Assembly (NCBI GenBank): GCA_963662175.1
Contig: OY759217.1
Coordinates: 48,150,108 to 48,214,107 of the forward strand
Direction of reading: 5' to 3'
Origin: Aradus depressus
Taxonomy: Eukaryota > Arthropoda > Insecta > Hemiptera > Aradidae
Length of the DNA stretch: 64,000 nucleotides
This document shows, piece after piece, positions 19,881-31,389 of the stretch. Positions within the stretch are counted from its first letter, which is position 1, and every line of letters starts with the position of its first letter. The notes below the pieces were generated by a model. It had not been told where the DNA came from. It ran no database searches and was given only the letters and a program-made list of their open reading frames with translations. Both the position numbers and the translations under genes were made by a program.

Positions 19881-20284
19881 AGGTTATGCATACATTAGAT
19901 GTATACACTCTTCTACAATTGAGAGACAGAACCTTTTGAATAAAATAACAAAATCTGACTTTGAAGACATTTTTTTTCATGAAACGCAAGAAAGTGAGTT
20001 CAGATTTAAGATCTGGATCTGGCCACTTCTCCACTAAATCTCTAACACTCTCTTCTTCCTTCACTCTAGAGTAAGATTTATTTTATTTTTTTCCAACTCT
20101 CTTAAAACTTTTTTTCCTTCCTTTACTAAGTTTAAACTATAATTCAGAATAAGTTACTTTTTTTTTATTAAGATGATGATTTAAACATTTTCTAAATTGT
20201 CTTAGGTTACCATTTTCTTGAGACAACCCCTCTCGAGAATCGTTAATCATTCATTTTCTTGAAATTTTTTTGAATTTCAGTGTA

Positions 20285-20875
20285 TTCAGACAACTTTCTT
20301 TAATATACGGAGTATAGGGGATGTTATGCAATCGGTCGCAAAATCGATCCAGAGTATTGTACAGAATTTCATTCTCACGACTCTATTTATTAGATTATAT
20401 AAGAGTATTTATTTTCAGGGGGGATCAGAGGGGGTTCAACACAAAAATCCCAATAATGGCTGTTGTAATGAATGTATTGACAACAAATTTAGATTTAGAA
20501 GTCACAAGAGTCAAATATTGACTTTTGGCCCAAACAGTCGATTGATTTTAGAAGGAAAGTGAAAATGTAATTGAGTAATTGGGGAAGTACATAGTCGGTG
20601 ATTCATATATTTTTATCAATCTAGAACCCCATAAGAACGACACCTATTAGTTTTCAGCCAAATCGGTCGAAGAGAAGAAGGGAAGTTTATCACAAAATCT
20701 CTAATGACTGCAGTTGTATTAAATATATCATCACAAAATTGCATACATAAATTCAATACTACATATAAGGATGACAACTAAGAACACTAAAACATAATAA
20801 TTCCCGATGTAATGAACGTATCGATACAATATATTCAAAATTGTGTGCAAGTCAACTATTGATTAATACGGTCGA
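20285..20875 (+). repeat. Repeat A copies
   Basis: Starts at a palindromic end (ATATACGGAGTATAGGGGAT), followed by AATGGCTGTTGTAATGAATG and, later, AACGACACCTATTAGTTTTC and CGATGTAATGAACGTATCGA. SINE-T copy 8 follows. Confidence 0.5.
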
Positions 20876-20876
20876 T

Positions 20877-21048
20877 TTGTTAGTTATTATGACTCATGCC
20901 CGAACTTTAACTACGAGGTCATATCGCCAATGACCAGAGCGCTTTTTCATTGCTCTGGTGGATATAATCCTGACTCAACTTAAATTTTGCCTACCTAGGT
21001 TTATTCACCTAGGGTAAGGGTCTTTAACGAGTACCTGACATTGTACAG
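20877..21048 (-). mobile_element. SINE-T copy 8, 3' half (split)
   Basis: Minus-strand SINE body interrupted at 21048 by a 919-bp palindromic element. Removing that element and one copy of TTGTACAG restores an unbroken SINE ending at 22130. The copy is old (many changes) and so predates the insertion. Confidence 0.85.
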
Positions 21049-21967
21049 TAGGGTGGAACGAAAAAATCACCTTTTGATTTTTAATTTGCAATAGCGCGGA
21101 AAAGTTGCCTTTTAGTGTAGATAAGATAAATTAAAAATATGAAAAATACTGGAGTACGTCTTGAGGTGCCGCAAGGACCAGTTTAATGTGGCAATGAAGT
21201 AGAAACAAACATTTTGCAGCTGTAACATTTGTAATCATTAAGGATACAGAAGTAAGAAATACAAAATTTGACATTACACAATTTTTTTTTTTAAATTATA
21301 TTTTATAATTAATAATTTTTTCCAATTCTAATGCTTATATGAGGAGTTTGGAGCCAGAGCGGACCAACCCACAATTTTTCGAAAATGAGTTATTACCATC
21401 CTGATGTTGGCATAGGTTCCCTTTTTCAAAACCAGTGTGGATCACTTAGTTTCTTCACTTCAGTGATAGATAGCAGCACTTTAAGTTTAGTCCACAAGTA
21501 TTTTGTGCATATATTTTCAAAGTCACAATGGATCATACGGCCTTCAAAAACTTTATAGAACACAGAAAGGGATCACTCATCCAATACTATTCTAAAATTT
21601 CAAATATAAATAAATATTTGGGGCCCATTTATGGAGATAAACAAAATGTACTCAATTTTCAATTGCCATTTTCTACCTGTTCAGTTTCAACCAGTTGGTC
21701 CGCTCTGGCTCCAAACTCCTCATATTTGTATTTAAAACCATCTTTTGTAACATTATATGTACGAGAAATTCATAAGAAATAATTTATCTAAGTTTAAAAA
21801 TTTTCATTTTTTCACAAAATTTAAGCTCTTTGCGGCACCTCAAGATGTTGTAGTATTGCAACCAATTTTTTTAAATATTCTTTTTGAACTTAAAAGGCAA
21901 CTTTTCTTCACTATTACCAAACTAATAACTAAAAAAAATTTTAAAAGGCCATTTTCGTTCCACCCTA
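21049..21967. mobile_element. Palindromic TAGGGTGG-ended element, 919 bp
   Basis: Perfect ends TAGGGTGGAACG / CGTTCCACCCTA, with 8-bp target duplication TTGTACAG at 21041-21048 and 21968-21975. Both arms, about 300 nt each, are diverged inverted copies: AAAGTTGCCTTTTA near 21110 pairs with 21895, and GAGGAGTTTGGAGCCAGAGC at about 21341 pairs with about 21720. The central 320 nt is unique. Frames of 84 and 151 codons cross the right half, but neither resembles a transposase. The 8-bp duplication suggests hAT-type mobilisation. Confidence 0.85.
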
Positions 21968-21975
21968 TTGTACAG

Positions 21976-22130
21976 GCTCGGAACAGTCGTTTTACGTCCC
22001 ATCCGAAGAACGGCGTGCCCAAGGTTTTTTTCACCTCTCAGATAAAAAACCTAAGGACCTCGGCCGGGTTTCGAACCCGTGATTTTGAGCTCAGTAGGCT
22101 TAGCACGCTACCTCTGAACATCCGGGCCCT
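21976..22130 (-). mobile_element. SINE-T copy 8, head half (split)
   Basis: Continuation of the SINE begun at 20877, carrying the CGTCC...GGACGGC-like body, a B box (GGTTTCGAACC on the plus strand) and an eroded A box, ending GGGCCC at 22130. Confidence 0.8.
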
Positions 22131-22915
22131 CACTTCTTGGTGTTGCGATGCCAAGAAATTTGTTTGTAACGAAATTGGGATAATTTACATTTCAAAATCC
22201 CAGATTGACTGAAGCTTACATTTGAAAAGAATATTCACGAGAAAAAAAAAAAAAAAAACAGTTCAAACAAACGGAATGAGAAATACGACCCAAAATGAGT
22301 GATTCCTTTGTCAATACAGATCTGAAGGAATATAACTGGGAGACTAACGTTACACAGGGTCTGTCAGCACCTGTCAAATTTGAACCTGGATAATCAGGTT
22401 GCCAAAGGCACAAATTTCAGAACAGATTAATCAAATAAACAAAAAGAAGGGGAGGAATAATACTGAAAATATGGGGCGGCAACCATTGGACTCGAAAAAA
22501 ACAAACAATTTTATTTCTTAATTTTTTATGAAGAATCTGTTTTCTGAGGGTTGCTTACAGAAATGAAAACAATGAATTTGTTTAACTTTTATATATATAT
22601 ATATATTTAGTTAAGCCATTTCGACCATTGATGCCTGATGGATGCAGGTCTGTGGGGATCCTAGCGGGCTAATTTGGACAGGCGCAGATTTATAATAATA
22701 AAGGTCGAAATCGCTGTATACGGAATAGAAAGGATACGTGATGAAGAAAATTTTGTTTTATAATTTAGATAGAAAGTTTGTTGAGTAATAAATAATTTTA
22801 AATTGAAAAACGCTGTGGAGTGTCACCACTGGGTTATCATTATCAACCTTTTAGCATATATGCTTGTTGTATTTATTTTTTATAGAGATGTAAATAAAAA
22901 ACATTGGCAACCTAT
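22131..22915. other. Unassigned spacer
   Basis: AT-rich, with a 17-nt A tract near 22243-22258 and a (TA)n run at 22591-22608. No gene or RNA recognised. Confidence 0.35.
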
Positions 22916-22919
22916 TGAT

Positions 22920-23400
22920 TGATTGCAGAGGTGGGTTTTGTACCCATGTCACAAAAAGCCTGAAGACCCATATAACAGCCCCTCGCTAGTATTTAACTAC
23001 CTACTCTCCTATCTCTCAGGATCCTTTCGAAGCTCCGTTTCCTGGGTTGAGGAACGCATCTTCACATTCGGCCAGGATGTGCAGCCTGGTTTCCTCCATA
23101 CAGAAATGAGTTTCCTTTGCGCAATGCCCCTTCCTCCATGACTGTTTTGCAACGTCATCCTTCTTGATCCCTATTGAAAGGTCGGGTCCAATAAGGTCCA
23201 CATCCGTTGCCGCAAGAGTCGTCTTGTTCATTTCCTTCCACTCCCCTGTGTCCTGAGACCCAGAGGAATCGGATTTCCTTTTCACGTACCCTTTCATTGA
23301 GTTGTGTACACACACTGCTTCACTAGCACCTAGCGCGTATATTAAAACTAACTCAATGGTAACACACATGCACCAGCGCGCTCAGCCAAGGTCGAATCCT
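22920..23400 (-). pseudogene. LINE C-terminal remnant (zinc-knuckle region)
   Basis: The minus-strand frame 23016-23369 (117 codons) contains HCAKETHF followed by CMEETRLHILAECE. This matches the C-terminal 'GHC.l..Hl...C..C.EE.Et..HiL.eC' pattern of LINEs with an RNase H domain. Upstream in the same frame, PDLSIGIKKDD resembles the linker between RNase H and that knuckle. The first cysteine pair is reduced, so the element is decayed, and the 5' part is not recognisable. The start codon at 23369 is arbitrary. Confidence 0.5.
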
Positions 23401-23880
23401 TCTTGTACTTTCCTCGCGAATTAGGATATTTTTCGTTACCGTTCGGCTAGTCGATGTACATATTTTTACCTTTTTATCCAGTCCAATCACGCCGTCAGAT
23501 TTAAATTTACTCCCCTCCGCAAAAAAAAAAAAACTCAAAGAAAATTTGCGACAAATTAGCTATAAATATACATATGAAAGTGTTTCACTCGTCACTTTGA
23601 TTTTTCTTTTTTTTTTTTCTTTTCTCAATTTATTTTCCGTGGCGGGAAAAAGGGTAACGGGGAGGGGTGGAAACCTTTTTCATGCAAATTTATGGGGTGC
23701 CACAAACAACGGACTGAAAGAAAAAAAAAAGAGAAAATACTCACAAGCCAGGAAGAAAAGTAGCAGAATAAAGTGAAAAGAAAGAAAATGGTTATTTCAT
23801 TATTTATTTTTAAATACGAGTGCTGTAGTGATACTTAATGAAATTTTGATTCTTTTAGACGAGGGAAAGTGGAAAAGTAT
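23401..23880. other. Unassigned spacer
   Basis: Homopolymer-rich (A tracts at 23520 and 23722, T tract at 23601). No gene recognised. Confidence 0.3.
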
Positions 23881-23894
23881 GGGTTAATTACCGA

Positions 23895-24280
23895 GTTGAG
23901 TTGAAAATCCTGATTTATGCTAATCCTAAGACAAAATAAGTCTAAAATTGTTAAAATCCACTCTGAAAAAATGCTTCAGAATATGTCAAATATCAGGAAA
24001 GTTGGGGTTAATCCTCCCCCAAATTCTCTCCATTCCTTCGGCTGGTTTGGCTGGAATAGGAGCCGTCCTTATGAAGTTCTAGGTACACATGCAAAATTTC
24101 GTGACGATCCATTCATTCAATCGTAAGTTATCGTGTACACAGAGTTAAAAATTCTGATTTATGCTAATCCTAATGGGCAAAATAAGTCTCTACTTTCACC
24201 TTTTTCCTAAAATCCCCCTGTAAAAATGTTTCAGAAGATGTCAAATATGAGGAGAGTTGGGGGTTAATCCTTCTCTTCTG
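23895..24280 (+). repeat. Direct duplication, about 110-bp copies
   Basis: The segment starting AAAATCCTGATTTATGCTAA (about 23903) recurs as AAAATTCTGATTTATGCTAA (about 24146). Each continues through TCCTAA(G/T)...CAAAATAAGTCT, AAAATCC.C.CTG.AAAAATG and CAGAA.ATGTCAAATAT. A Repeat A piece lies between the copies (24040-24140). Confidence 0.6.
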
Positions 24281-24469
24281 AAAATGACAACCATTCAACA
24301 GGGATTACCTTCAAAACTCACAAAGCAATATGGCGCTCACCTTTCTACTCTCAACATTTTATTTATCTATAATCAAAAGAACTCACACAATTTCTGATGA
24401 TGACTCAATATACACTTTTTAAAAAGAATTATTGCTTTTATACTCACTGAATTCTATAACAGAAACTAT

Positions 24470-25045
24470 ATTATTTATCCTAGCTGTACCGGAAGTTATG
24501 TCATCGGTCACAAATTCGTTGTTAGTTAGTTATTATGATTCATGCCTCGGAGTTTAACTACAAGGTCATTATCGCCTACTACCAGAGGACTCTGGTGAAT
24601 ATAAGCCCGACTCTATTATGGGAGTCCTATATTTAGCCTCTCCAGGTTTAGTTACCTAGGATACGGGTGTTTTTAACAAGTAGCTGACATCGTACAGGCT
24701 CGGGACCATAGCTCAATGAATTTATCGACAACACATCGATTTTCAGTTAATATCGATCAAAGGGGTAGAATTCTGGAAGCTTAATATAAAAACTCAAATA
24801 ACTGCCGATATAGAAGTCAAAATCCAAAGAGGACATAACCTGTCAAATTTGATATCAGCTGAACGGAAGGGGTGTTCAGGAGAGGGAACTAAATTCAAAA
24901 ACTGTAATAACTGCTGATGTAATGAATGTATCAATACAAAACTTAGTATGAAGATTTAGGAGTCCCTATGTAGTCAACTGTTGAATATTAGCGCAATTTG
25001 TCGACTGGTTTTAGAGGAGGAGCGATAAGTTGATTAATTTCCAAT
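24470..25045 (+). repeat. Repeat A copy interrupted by a SINE
   Basis: Begins with the eroded palindromic end (CCTAGCTGTACCGGAAGTTA), is broken by a SINE piece at 24528-24716, and resumes with AATGAATTTATCGACAACAC, AATAACTGCTGATGTAATGA and GAATATTAGCGCAATTTGTC. Confidence 0.6.
24528..24716 (-). mobile_element. SINE-T copy 9, 5'-truncated
   Basis: Old minus-strand copy of the SINE 3' body, from TAGTTATTATGATTCATGCC to GTACAGGCTCGGGACCATAG, ending before the tRNA head. Confidence 0.7.
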
Positions 25046-25568
25046 ATTTTGTGTAAGGAGACTCGTTGAAATTATTGTACTCATTTTTTTCTTTTTAGGT
25101 CTATTAGTTTACACTAGTTACATTAGAAATTAATCTTGCTATTTGGAGGGTTCATCAATAATATCATTGTAATAAAACAAACTAATTTCAATTAAATAAT
25201 TACAGTTATGCTAATGCAAATTACTGCAATCCTTTACAATATAAAATATCTTACCTTAATTTTATTAACATATTTCATTTTTAATTTCCTTTAATTTTCC
25301 AAACTAATATAAGTTTATCTGTGTTTCTCAACATCTTTATTTCGTCCTATTAAGTCTTCTATGTATATGCTAAAATATTATTATGTGTATTATTAGTAAT
25401 GTATTCATATTTAATATAATTAGCCATAAGGTATTCAACGTACTTATCAAGTTCCACCATTTTTTTAAAAACTAATGCGATACTATAGATCGATTATCAT
25501 TCCTCATTATGATATTGAAGTATTTTTTATTTAATCGATTTATTTTTCATTTATTTATTTCTATAATT
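25046..25568 (-). other. AT-rich segment, likely 3' flank of the Penelope-like element
   Basis: Strongly AT-rich with no frames. It lies downstream of the GIY-YIG frame on the minus strand, so part of it may be that element's 3' UTR. Confidence 0.3.
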
Positions 25569-26021
25569 TTATATTATTAATGATATTGGCATAATGTTAC
25601 CTATTTTACCTGTATCCGTCTTAAAATTAACAGTTTGTTTTAATTTTTTGTTTATATATATTGTCTCTTTAGCTTTTCTGTTTGTTTTGTTTCCAACACT
25701 GTCTAGTATTATAAACGTATGTTGTTTGTTAATACTGTGGTTGGCTAATGCTGTTTTATTTATGTTTTTTGGTTGCTTGCAATCAGCTACGTGTTGTTTT
25801 ATTCTATCTTTTAACCGTTTCCCACTCTGCCCTATATAAATCTTAGGGCAATCATTACATTCAATTTGATATACTGTACCCATTTTATCTAGTTGCATTA
25901 TTGGGTCCTTCATATTCGTTAAATAATTATTTATCTTGTTAATGTTATAATAATTACAAAAGATGAATAAATAGTGTAAGTGTAAACTAATTGGGAGAGA
26001 AGTGCTAAAATTTGAGTACAA
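25569..26021 (-). pseudogene. Penelope-like element GIY-YIG endonuclease
   Basis: Frame of 150 codons. From about residue 34 it matches the C-terminal endonuclease of Penelope-like retroelements: a KDP linker, GTVY (48-51, the GIY half with T for I), CNDC (55-58, the cysteine pair typical of these proteins), YIG (62-64), R73, H77, ALANH (91-95) and E119 with N124. In the family this domain nicks target DNA so that reverse transcription can start. All key positions except the GIY isoleucine are present. The reverse transcriptase that should precede it is missing, and the first 30-odd residues look like read-through of unrelated AT-rich DNA, so the start at 26021 is arbitrary. The domain may be intact but stranded. 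Repeat A and a SINE lie just upstream. Confidence 0.8.
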
Positions 26022-26029
26022 TAGTTATT

Positions 26030-26105
26030 TAATTTGTTCTGGGGAAGTACATAGCCGGAGAGTCACAAATGACTTATTTATAATTAGCTTTTCACTTTAT
26101 CAATA
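26030..26105 (+). repeat. Repeat A 3'-end fragment
   Basis: AATTTGTTCTGGGGAAGTAC ATAGCCGGAGAGTCAC is the Repeat A terminus. SINE-T copy 10 begins directly after. Confidence 0.5.
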
Positions 26106-26109
26106 TTTT

Positions 26110-26452
26110 AGGTTAGGTTTTATAACTCATGCCCGGGCTTTAACTACGAGGTCATATCGCCTACTACCTGAGAGCTCTTTCGTCACTCTGGTGGACATGA
26201 GCGTGACTCTACTGTAGGAGTCCTAAATTTTGCCTACCCTAAATATTTATTCACCTAGGGCAGGGGGTCTTTAACGAGTACCTGACATCGTACAGGCTCA
26301 GGACCATCGCTTAACGTCCCATCCGAAGGACGGCGTGCTTAAGTTTATTTTACCTCCCAGATAAAATAAACTAAGGGCCTCGGTCTGGTTTCGAACCCAC
26401 GTTCTTGAGCTCAGAAGACAAGCACGCATACCACTGAGCTACCGGCGCCCTC
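26110..26452 (-). mobile_element. SINE-T copy 10, full length
   Basis: Complete minus-strand copy with two TTAGG tail units, B box and A box, ending GGGCGCC at about 26450. TATCAATAT on both sides (about 26099-26107 and 26455-26463) is a 9-bp target duplication. Confidence 0.9.
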
Positions 26453-26459
26453 TATATCA

Positions 26460-27125
26460 ATATAGATCGCACAAAAAAAAAAACCGAGGGCTATTAGTAT
26501 TAATGGGAGCACCTTTTTATAGACACAATATGATGGACAGAGGATGGAGATAGACTGGTAATACCACTGGAGATCATTAATCTCCATAGTAACAAGGGAT
26601 GTTAGCTCATAGACAACACTGAACTATGAAAGGTATGGCAGTTGAGTCGCCCAGCTCCAGACCAACAAACAATCAAATGCCCTTTTACCGCCATAATTAA
26701 TGATGAAGGTCCCTTCTCTTCTCACTGTTTACTCCTCCACTGGAGGTTTCCCGACTCACTTTCCCAGATATTTATCGTCCTCTTTGTCTGATTATTCTCC
26801 CCGCCCAACTTCCCTCCCACACAATTCGGCCCTTTTCTAGTAATCGTCTTAAGCCAGGACATTTTTCTTTTCCTTTTTTTTTTTCTTTCAGATATCCCTT
26901 TTTTCTTTCCTTTCAAATAGAATAGAATTTTATAATTTTTCACTAAAAAGAACGGAGAACAGAAGAAAGTCATGGAATCTATTAACTTATAAGTATAATT
27001 TTACATAAAATAATCCATTACTAGGACTGATATTCTTGTAGTCGATTTATAATTGCAGAATTTTAAATATTCTTCCGTAATGGTTATAAAAATTAGGCTA
27101 AAACGCTCAAAAAAAAGGTATGCAG
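26460..27125. other. Unassigned spacer
   Basis: No gene recognised. The 83-codon minus-strand frame 26722-26973 is lysine-rich from A/T-biased sequence and is not credible. Confidence 0.3.
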
Positions 27126-27129
27126 GTGA

Positions 27130-27580
27130 TGTCGATACTTTCATAACAGCAGTTTTGGGGTTTTTGAGTTAAGCCCCACTCTGATCCCCCCCTCCCCTTC
27201 AGCTAATTCCGCTGAAATATTATATGTGTCGTTCTTACAACGTTTTGAATATAAATATGAAATTTTGTGCCAACACATTTTATCTTATTAGAGTTTTTGT
27301 GTTAAGCCGCCCCACTAATCCCCCGTTTTTTTCGCCGATTTGACTGAAAATCAATTGGTGTCGTCCTTAGAGGGTTCTGAATATGAATATAAAATTTCGA
27401 GTTTTTACATTCATTTTATCGAGAGTTATTGTGTTCACAGACATACACAAAGACAGACTTTTTTTTTTTTTAATTTTCGGTATCAGGAGTTCAGAAAACA
27501 TAAAATTTCGTTGAAAACTCAGCATCGATTTTTTTTACCGATTACATAACTTACCCTATTCTTTGTATATCTAGGGAAGT
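27130..27580 (-). repeat. Repeat A copy
   Basis: Minus orientation: TTTTTGAGTTAAGCCCCACT, CCCCTTCAGCTAATTCCGCT, ATTTTATCGAGAGTTATTGT, AACTCAGCATCGATTTTTTT, and the palindromic terminus near 27550-27580. Confidence 0.55.
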
Positions 27581-28305
27581 AAAACATTTAATATAAACGT
27601 AGTCATATAGACATTATGATATGAGCATATATTTAGATCAAGGTACATACAAGAAATAAATATATGTAGTCATATAAATTATATGAGGTCATAGTCATAT
27701 ATAAAAAAAAAAGAACAAAAAAACGTAAGTAATAAAAATGAATGTGCTCAATCTGTTTTTTGAGGTTATTTTTGATTATGGCCACCTCAATAGTACAGCC
27801 ACTCACATGTCATGCCTCAACAACGCACTTACTAATGACGAACAATTCGTAGTTGTAAATATGTAAATAAATAAATGTTTGATTGTGCAACTTATTATAT
27901 AAACTAAGACACTTTTAGGAAGGGTTTTGTATGGGGGGAGAATTCAGGGATAGAAAATTGAATTTGAAAACTAAAAAAAAAACACTATAATTTTCACCGA
28001 ATTGTTGAGGCGGTTAGGGACAACTCATTTTCTTGGAACTAATTTAAAGAAAAGTGAACTTTTGAATATTTTTTTTATTGAAACTCGAAACTTTTCTGTC
28101 CGCGATGGGCGCCTCAACGAGAAAGAAGAAACAGGAAAGTCCCGTAATCCTAGAATACATTTTTCCTGCTACCCAGATTTTTTCTTTTTAACTCTGAAAA
28201 ATGAATTGGATTGAGAATGGTTTTCGGAAGTTTGGAAACTCATTAATATATGGGGTCAGAAGACAAAAAACAGTACAAAAAGTGGTCTCTAAAGCTATTT
28301 GATAG
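27581..28305. other. AT-rich spacer
   Basis: Contains a short ATATGTAGTCATATA-type duplication (27600-27700). No gene recognised. Confidence 0.3.
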
Positions 28306-28309
28306 GCGG

Positions 28310-28795
28310 AAAGTCAATATTATCCTCATACTATATTTTGTGTCGATACATCGGTTATTTGAGTTGAGTCTCCCTTCCTTCGATTGATTTCGCGGACAAT
28401 TAATAGGCGCCATCCTTATGAGGTTTTGAATTTAAATATAAAATTTCAGGTCGATACATTACTCGGCAGTTATTGCGATTTTTGAGTTGAGCCCCCCTCT
28501 GATACTCGATTTCTCTTCGGTTGATTCTGCTGAAATTTAATAGGTGTCGTCCTTATAGTGCTTTGAACTTAAATAACAAATTTCGTGTCAATACATTCAA
28601 TACAACAGCAGTTATTAGAGTTAGTTAACAGCAGTTATTAATCAATAGGTAACGTCCATAGAAGGTTTTGGATACACATAAAAAATTTCGCGTCGATACA
28701 TTCATTCTATCGGGAGTTATTGTGTTCACACACACAAACAGCATTTTTTTTTTTTTTAATTTTTGGGATCGGGAGGTCGAAAACATAAAATTCCC
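28310..28795 (-). repeat. Repeat A copies
   Basis: Minus-type segments recur: GTCGATACAT, TTGAGTTGAGCCCCCCTCTG, TAATAGGTGTCGTCCTTATA, ATTCTATCGGGAGTTATTGT and GGGATCGGGAGGTCGAAAAC. Confidence 0.55.
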
Positions 28796-29400
28796 CATCT
28801 CTTCGCCCTAAAAAGGATGACATCTTCTACGTTCATCTATGTCCAATTGAATCGTCGGCATCTTTTGCAGACGATTGGACAACATGAAAGGTTGAATTAC
28901 TGGAACTGGGCGTTAAGACCCCTCTCGTTAGGAGAGTTGTACGTAATGGAGGGGTTAAAATACATGGATTTACTGTTCCTTAGGGTGAGGCCAAAACAAA
29001 ATTGTCCGTTAAAATATGTTTCACTGTATAGGGGAAGATTGGCACATATTTTTGTTGTATTTTCATCGGTATGTCGTGTCTTTGGATTACCCTGAGCCAC
29101 TTTGTCTAATGTAAATGATCTATTGGCTATATTGTGAATTGACAATTGTGCAGGAGAGCAATCTCGCAGAAAGGAAGTGAGGCGGATCTCTCTTGGAGAT
29201 TGGACCCAGTCGATTAGCGACAAACCCGATTAGTGTAATTGAGATTGACAAATCAGAGGCACTAATCTGAATCTAATCGTAAGTCTACGAGGGGGGCGCT
29301 AATGGGGCTGCCACATAATCACATAGCATCACCGGTCACTCTACCGCAAGACACTGCACACTTGGAGTGTTTCAAAAGTGCGACCGGTCTAAAGGTTTTG
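28796..29400. other. Unassigned segment with two overlapping frames
   Basis: Mixed-composition DNA inserted at a Repeat A terminus. It carries a 110-codon plus frame (28763-29095) and a 108-codon minus frame (28897-29223). Neither shows a motif I can assign. It is probably an unrecognised repeat, since Repeat A resumes at 29400. Confidence 0.25.
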
Positions 29401-29404
29401 GCGC

Positions 29405-29704
29405 CATATTAGAGTTGCTATGTTAAGTCTCCCCCCTAATCCCCTATTTCGCTTTGGTTGATTTGGCTAAAAAATAATAGGTGTCGTCTTTAGAGAGTTC
29501 TGAATTCATATTTAAAATTGTATCTCGATCTATTCATTCTATCGGGAGTTAAAATCGTGTTCACAGACACAAACAGAAAGATAAGAAATTTGTTTTTCAT
29601 TTTTGCAATCAAGGGGGGAATCCGAAAACATGGTTTCGGTTAAAAACTCAACATTTTTTGACCGATTACATAACTTTCCTTATACTGCGTATAGTTGGGA
29701 AAAT
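29405..29704 (-). repeat. Repeat A fragment
   Basis: Minus orientation: ATGTTAAGTCTCCCCCCTAA, ATAATAGGTGTCGTCTTTAG, TCATTCTATCGGGAGTTAAA and the eroded terminus at 29680-29700. Copy 11 of the SINE inserts at its end. Confidence 0.55.
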
Positions 29705-29715
29705 GATACTACTAT

Positions 29716-30010
29716 AGATTTAGGTTTTATGACTCATGCCCGGGCTTTAACTACGAGGTCATATGAACATGAGCCCAACTCTACTGTGGGAGTCCTAAAT
29801 TTTGCCTACACAAAATTTTTATTCATCTAGGGTAGTAACTGACATCGTACAGGCTCGGGACCATCGCTTAACGTCCCATCCGAAGGACGGCGTGCTTAAG
29901 TTTATTTTACCTCTTAGATAAAATAAACTATAGGGCCTCGGTCGGGTTTCGAACCCACGATCTTGAGCTCAGAAGACAAGCACGCATACCACTGAGCTAC
30001 CGGCGCCCTC
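29716..30010 (-). mobile_element. SINE-T copy 11, internal deletion
   Basis: Minus-strand copy lacking the CGCCTACTACCAGAGCGCTC segment (deletion after ACGAGGTCATATG) and part of the GGTCTTTAACGAG segment. The head is intact (A and B boxes). The 11-bp target duplication GATACTACTAT is at 29705-29715 and 30011-30021. One TTAGG unit remains in the tail. Confidence 0.9.
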
Positions 30011-30021
30011 GATACTACTAT

Positions 30022-31018
30022 GGAGGAGGTCAATGGAGGCATTCATCTGTGTGAGTAATATGTTGTGGGACGAGATTTCTCATAGAAATAAAACTGGCAC
30101 ACAGTTGTCCTTTAACCGCTCCGCTGTTTGGGTGGGATGAATCACTGATGATGACGCTGTTCCGTCGAAAACCGGTTCTAGTCTAAAATAAAACAGTGGG
30201 AAGACAAAGTCTTTAATTTCTATGAGAATGCAGGCATTCGGTCATTCAAATATTATTAATTTAGTATTTAAGGGAAGATTTCGAGCCTAAACTCATCATC
30301 AGCCTATGCTCAATGCTGCGATCTTCAGTTAAATAATCAAACTGGACAAGAAAATATTTCAGTCGATCTAAGAAAAGTTATACTGATAAAAAGGATGTAA
30401 GATTCTGAATAACACCGCCTAAAATTATTGTATACTACTCAATTTTTCATCACAAGTGATTATTCTGTCTAAAAATGGATCATTTTTTAATCGAGAAGCT
30501 AGAGATGAAGATGTTGGTAATCGAATCATCTTATTGGCATCCGTTAACTTGTGAGGGCCCCATTTGTCAAGCTTTTTTATTTTTCCCATTTGATGTAGGC
30601 ATCTTCAGGCTGTTGCTTCTGATATATCTAGTCTGTTACCTATTTCCGAACATGTTTGACGTGGATCCGACTCTATTAATTCCCAAACTTGTTATTCGGC
30701 AACTTGATTCTTCACCAAACACGGAGCATATTTTTCGAGCGGCCACAGTAGCTTTTGAGCCGACTTTAAACTGATAAAGTAAAATTGATCGAATTTGAAT
30801 TTCAATTCAAACCATTTCAATAAATTCATTTGAACGTCTCGCAGTGACTGGATTAAAATATTAGGTATACTGTTTTCACAGGTAGTAAACAATGCTGTTT
30901 ACATTAGCAAAGGTCGCATTGGAGTTAGAATCATAACAAAGACGCTACAGTCAAAATAAACATTTATTTATAAAAAAACGACAGAAGTTTTGAAAGGACC
31001 ATATATATATAATAAATA
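30022..31018. other. Unassigned sequence
   Basis: Includes GATGATGACGCTGTTCCGTC GAAAACCGG (30148-30177) and TTTCGAGCCTAAACTCATCATC (30278-30300), both weakly like segments near Penelope-like elements. ATTTCTATGAGA at 30218 is complementary to TCTCATAGAAAT at 30077. The 99-codon frame 30475-30774 has no recognised features. Confidence 0.3.
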
Positions 31019-31021
31019 AGA

Positions 31022-31342
31022 GGTCGCCGGTACAGTGGTATGCGTGCTTGCCTTCTGAGCTCAAGATCGTGGGTTCGAAACCCGGCCAAGGCCCTTAGAT
31101 TATTTTATCTGGGAGGTAAAATAAACTTAAGCATGCTGTCCTTCGGATGGGACGTTAAGCCATGGTCCCGAGCCTGTACAATGTCAGGTACTGTCTAAAG
31201 ACTAGGTGAATAAAAATTTAGGGTAGGCATAATTTAGGACTCCCAAAGTAGAATCGGGCTCATGTCCACCAGAGTGACGAAAGAGCGCTCTGGTAGTAGG
31301 CGATATGACCTCGTAGTTAAAGCCTGGGCATGAGTCATTATG
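31022..31342 (+). mobile_element. SINE-T copy 12
   Basis: Plus-strand copy. The head has a 2-nt loss in the A-box region (GGTACAGTGGTATGCGTGC), a perfect B box (GGTTCGAAACC), a complete body, and ends GGGCATGAGTCATTATG without the telomere-like tail. No convincing target duplication. Confidence 0.85.
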
Positions 31343-31389
31343 GGCACTAATTAACCATATAATGTTGATCTCCATTTTTTGTTTGTTTT

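Noticed and set aside
21528..22212. Transposase fragment in the 919-bp element (84- and 151-codon frames)
   Set aside because: Neither frame shows transposase motifs, and the second runs past the element's end into the SINE.
26722..26973. Lysine-rich 83-codon frame as a nuclear protein
   Set aside because: Low-complexity A/T-rich DNA between repeats; no coding signature.
28763..29223. Overlapping 110- and 108-codon frames as a host gene
   Set aside because: Opposite-strand frames of equal length, no recognisable motif, and embedded in Repeat A.
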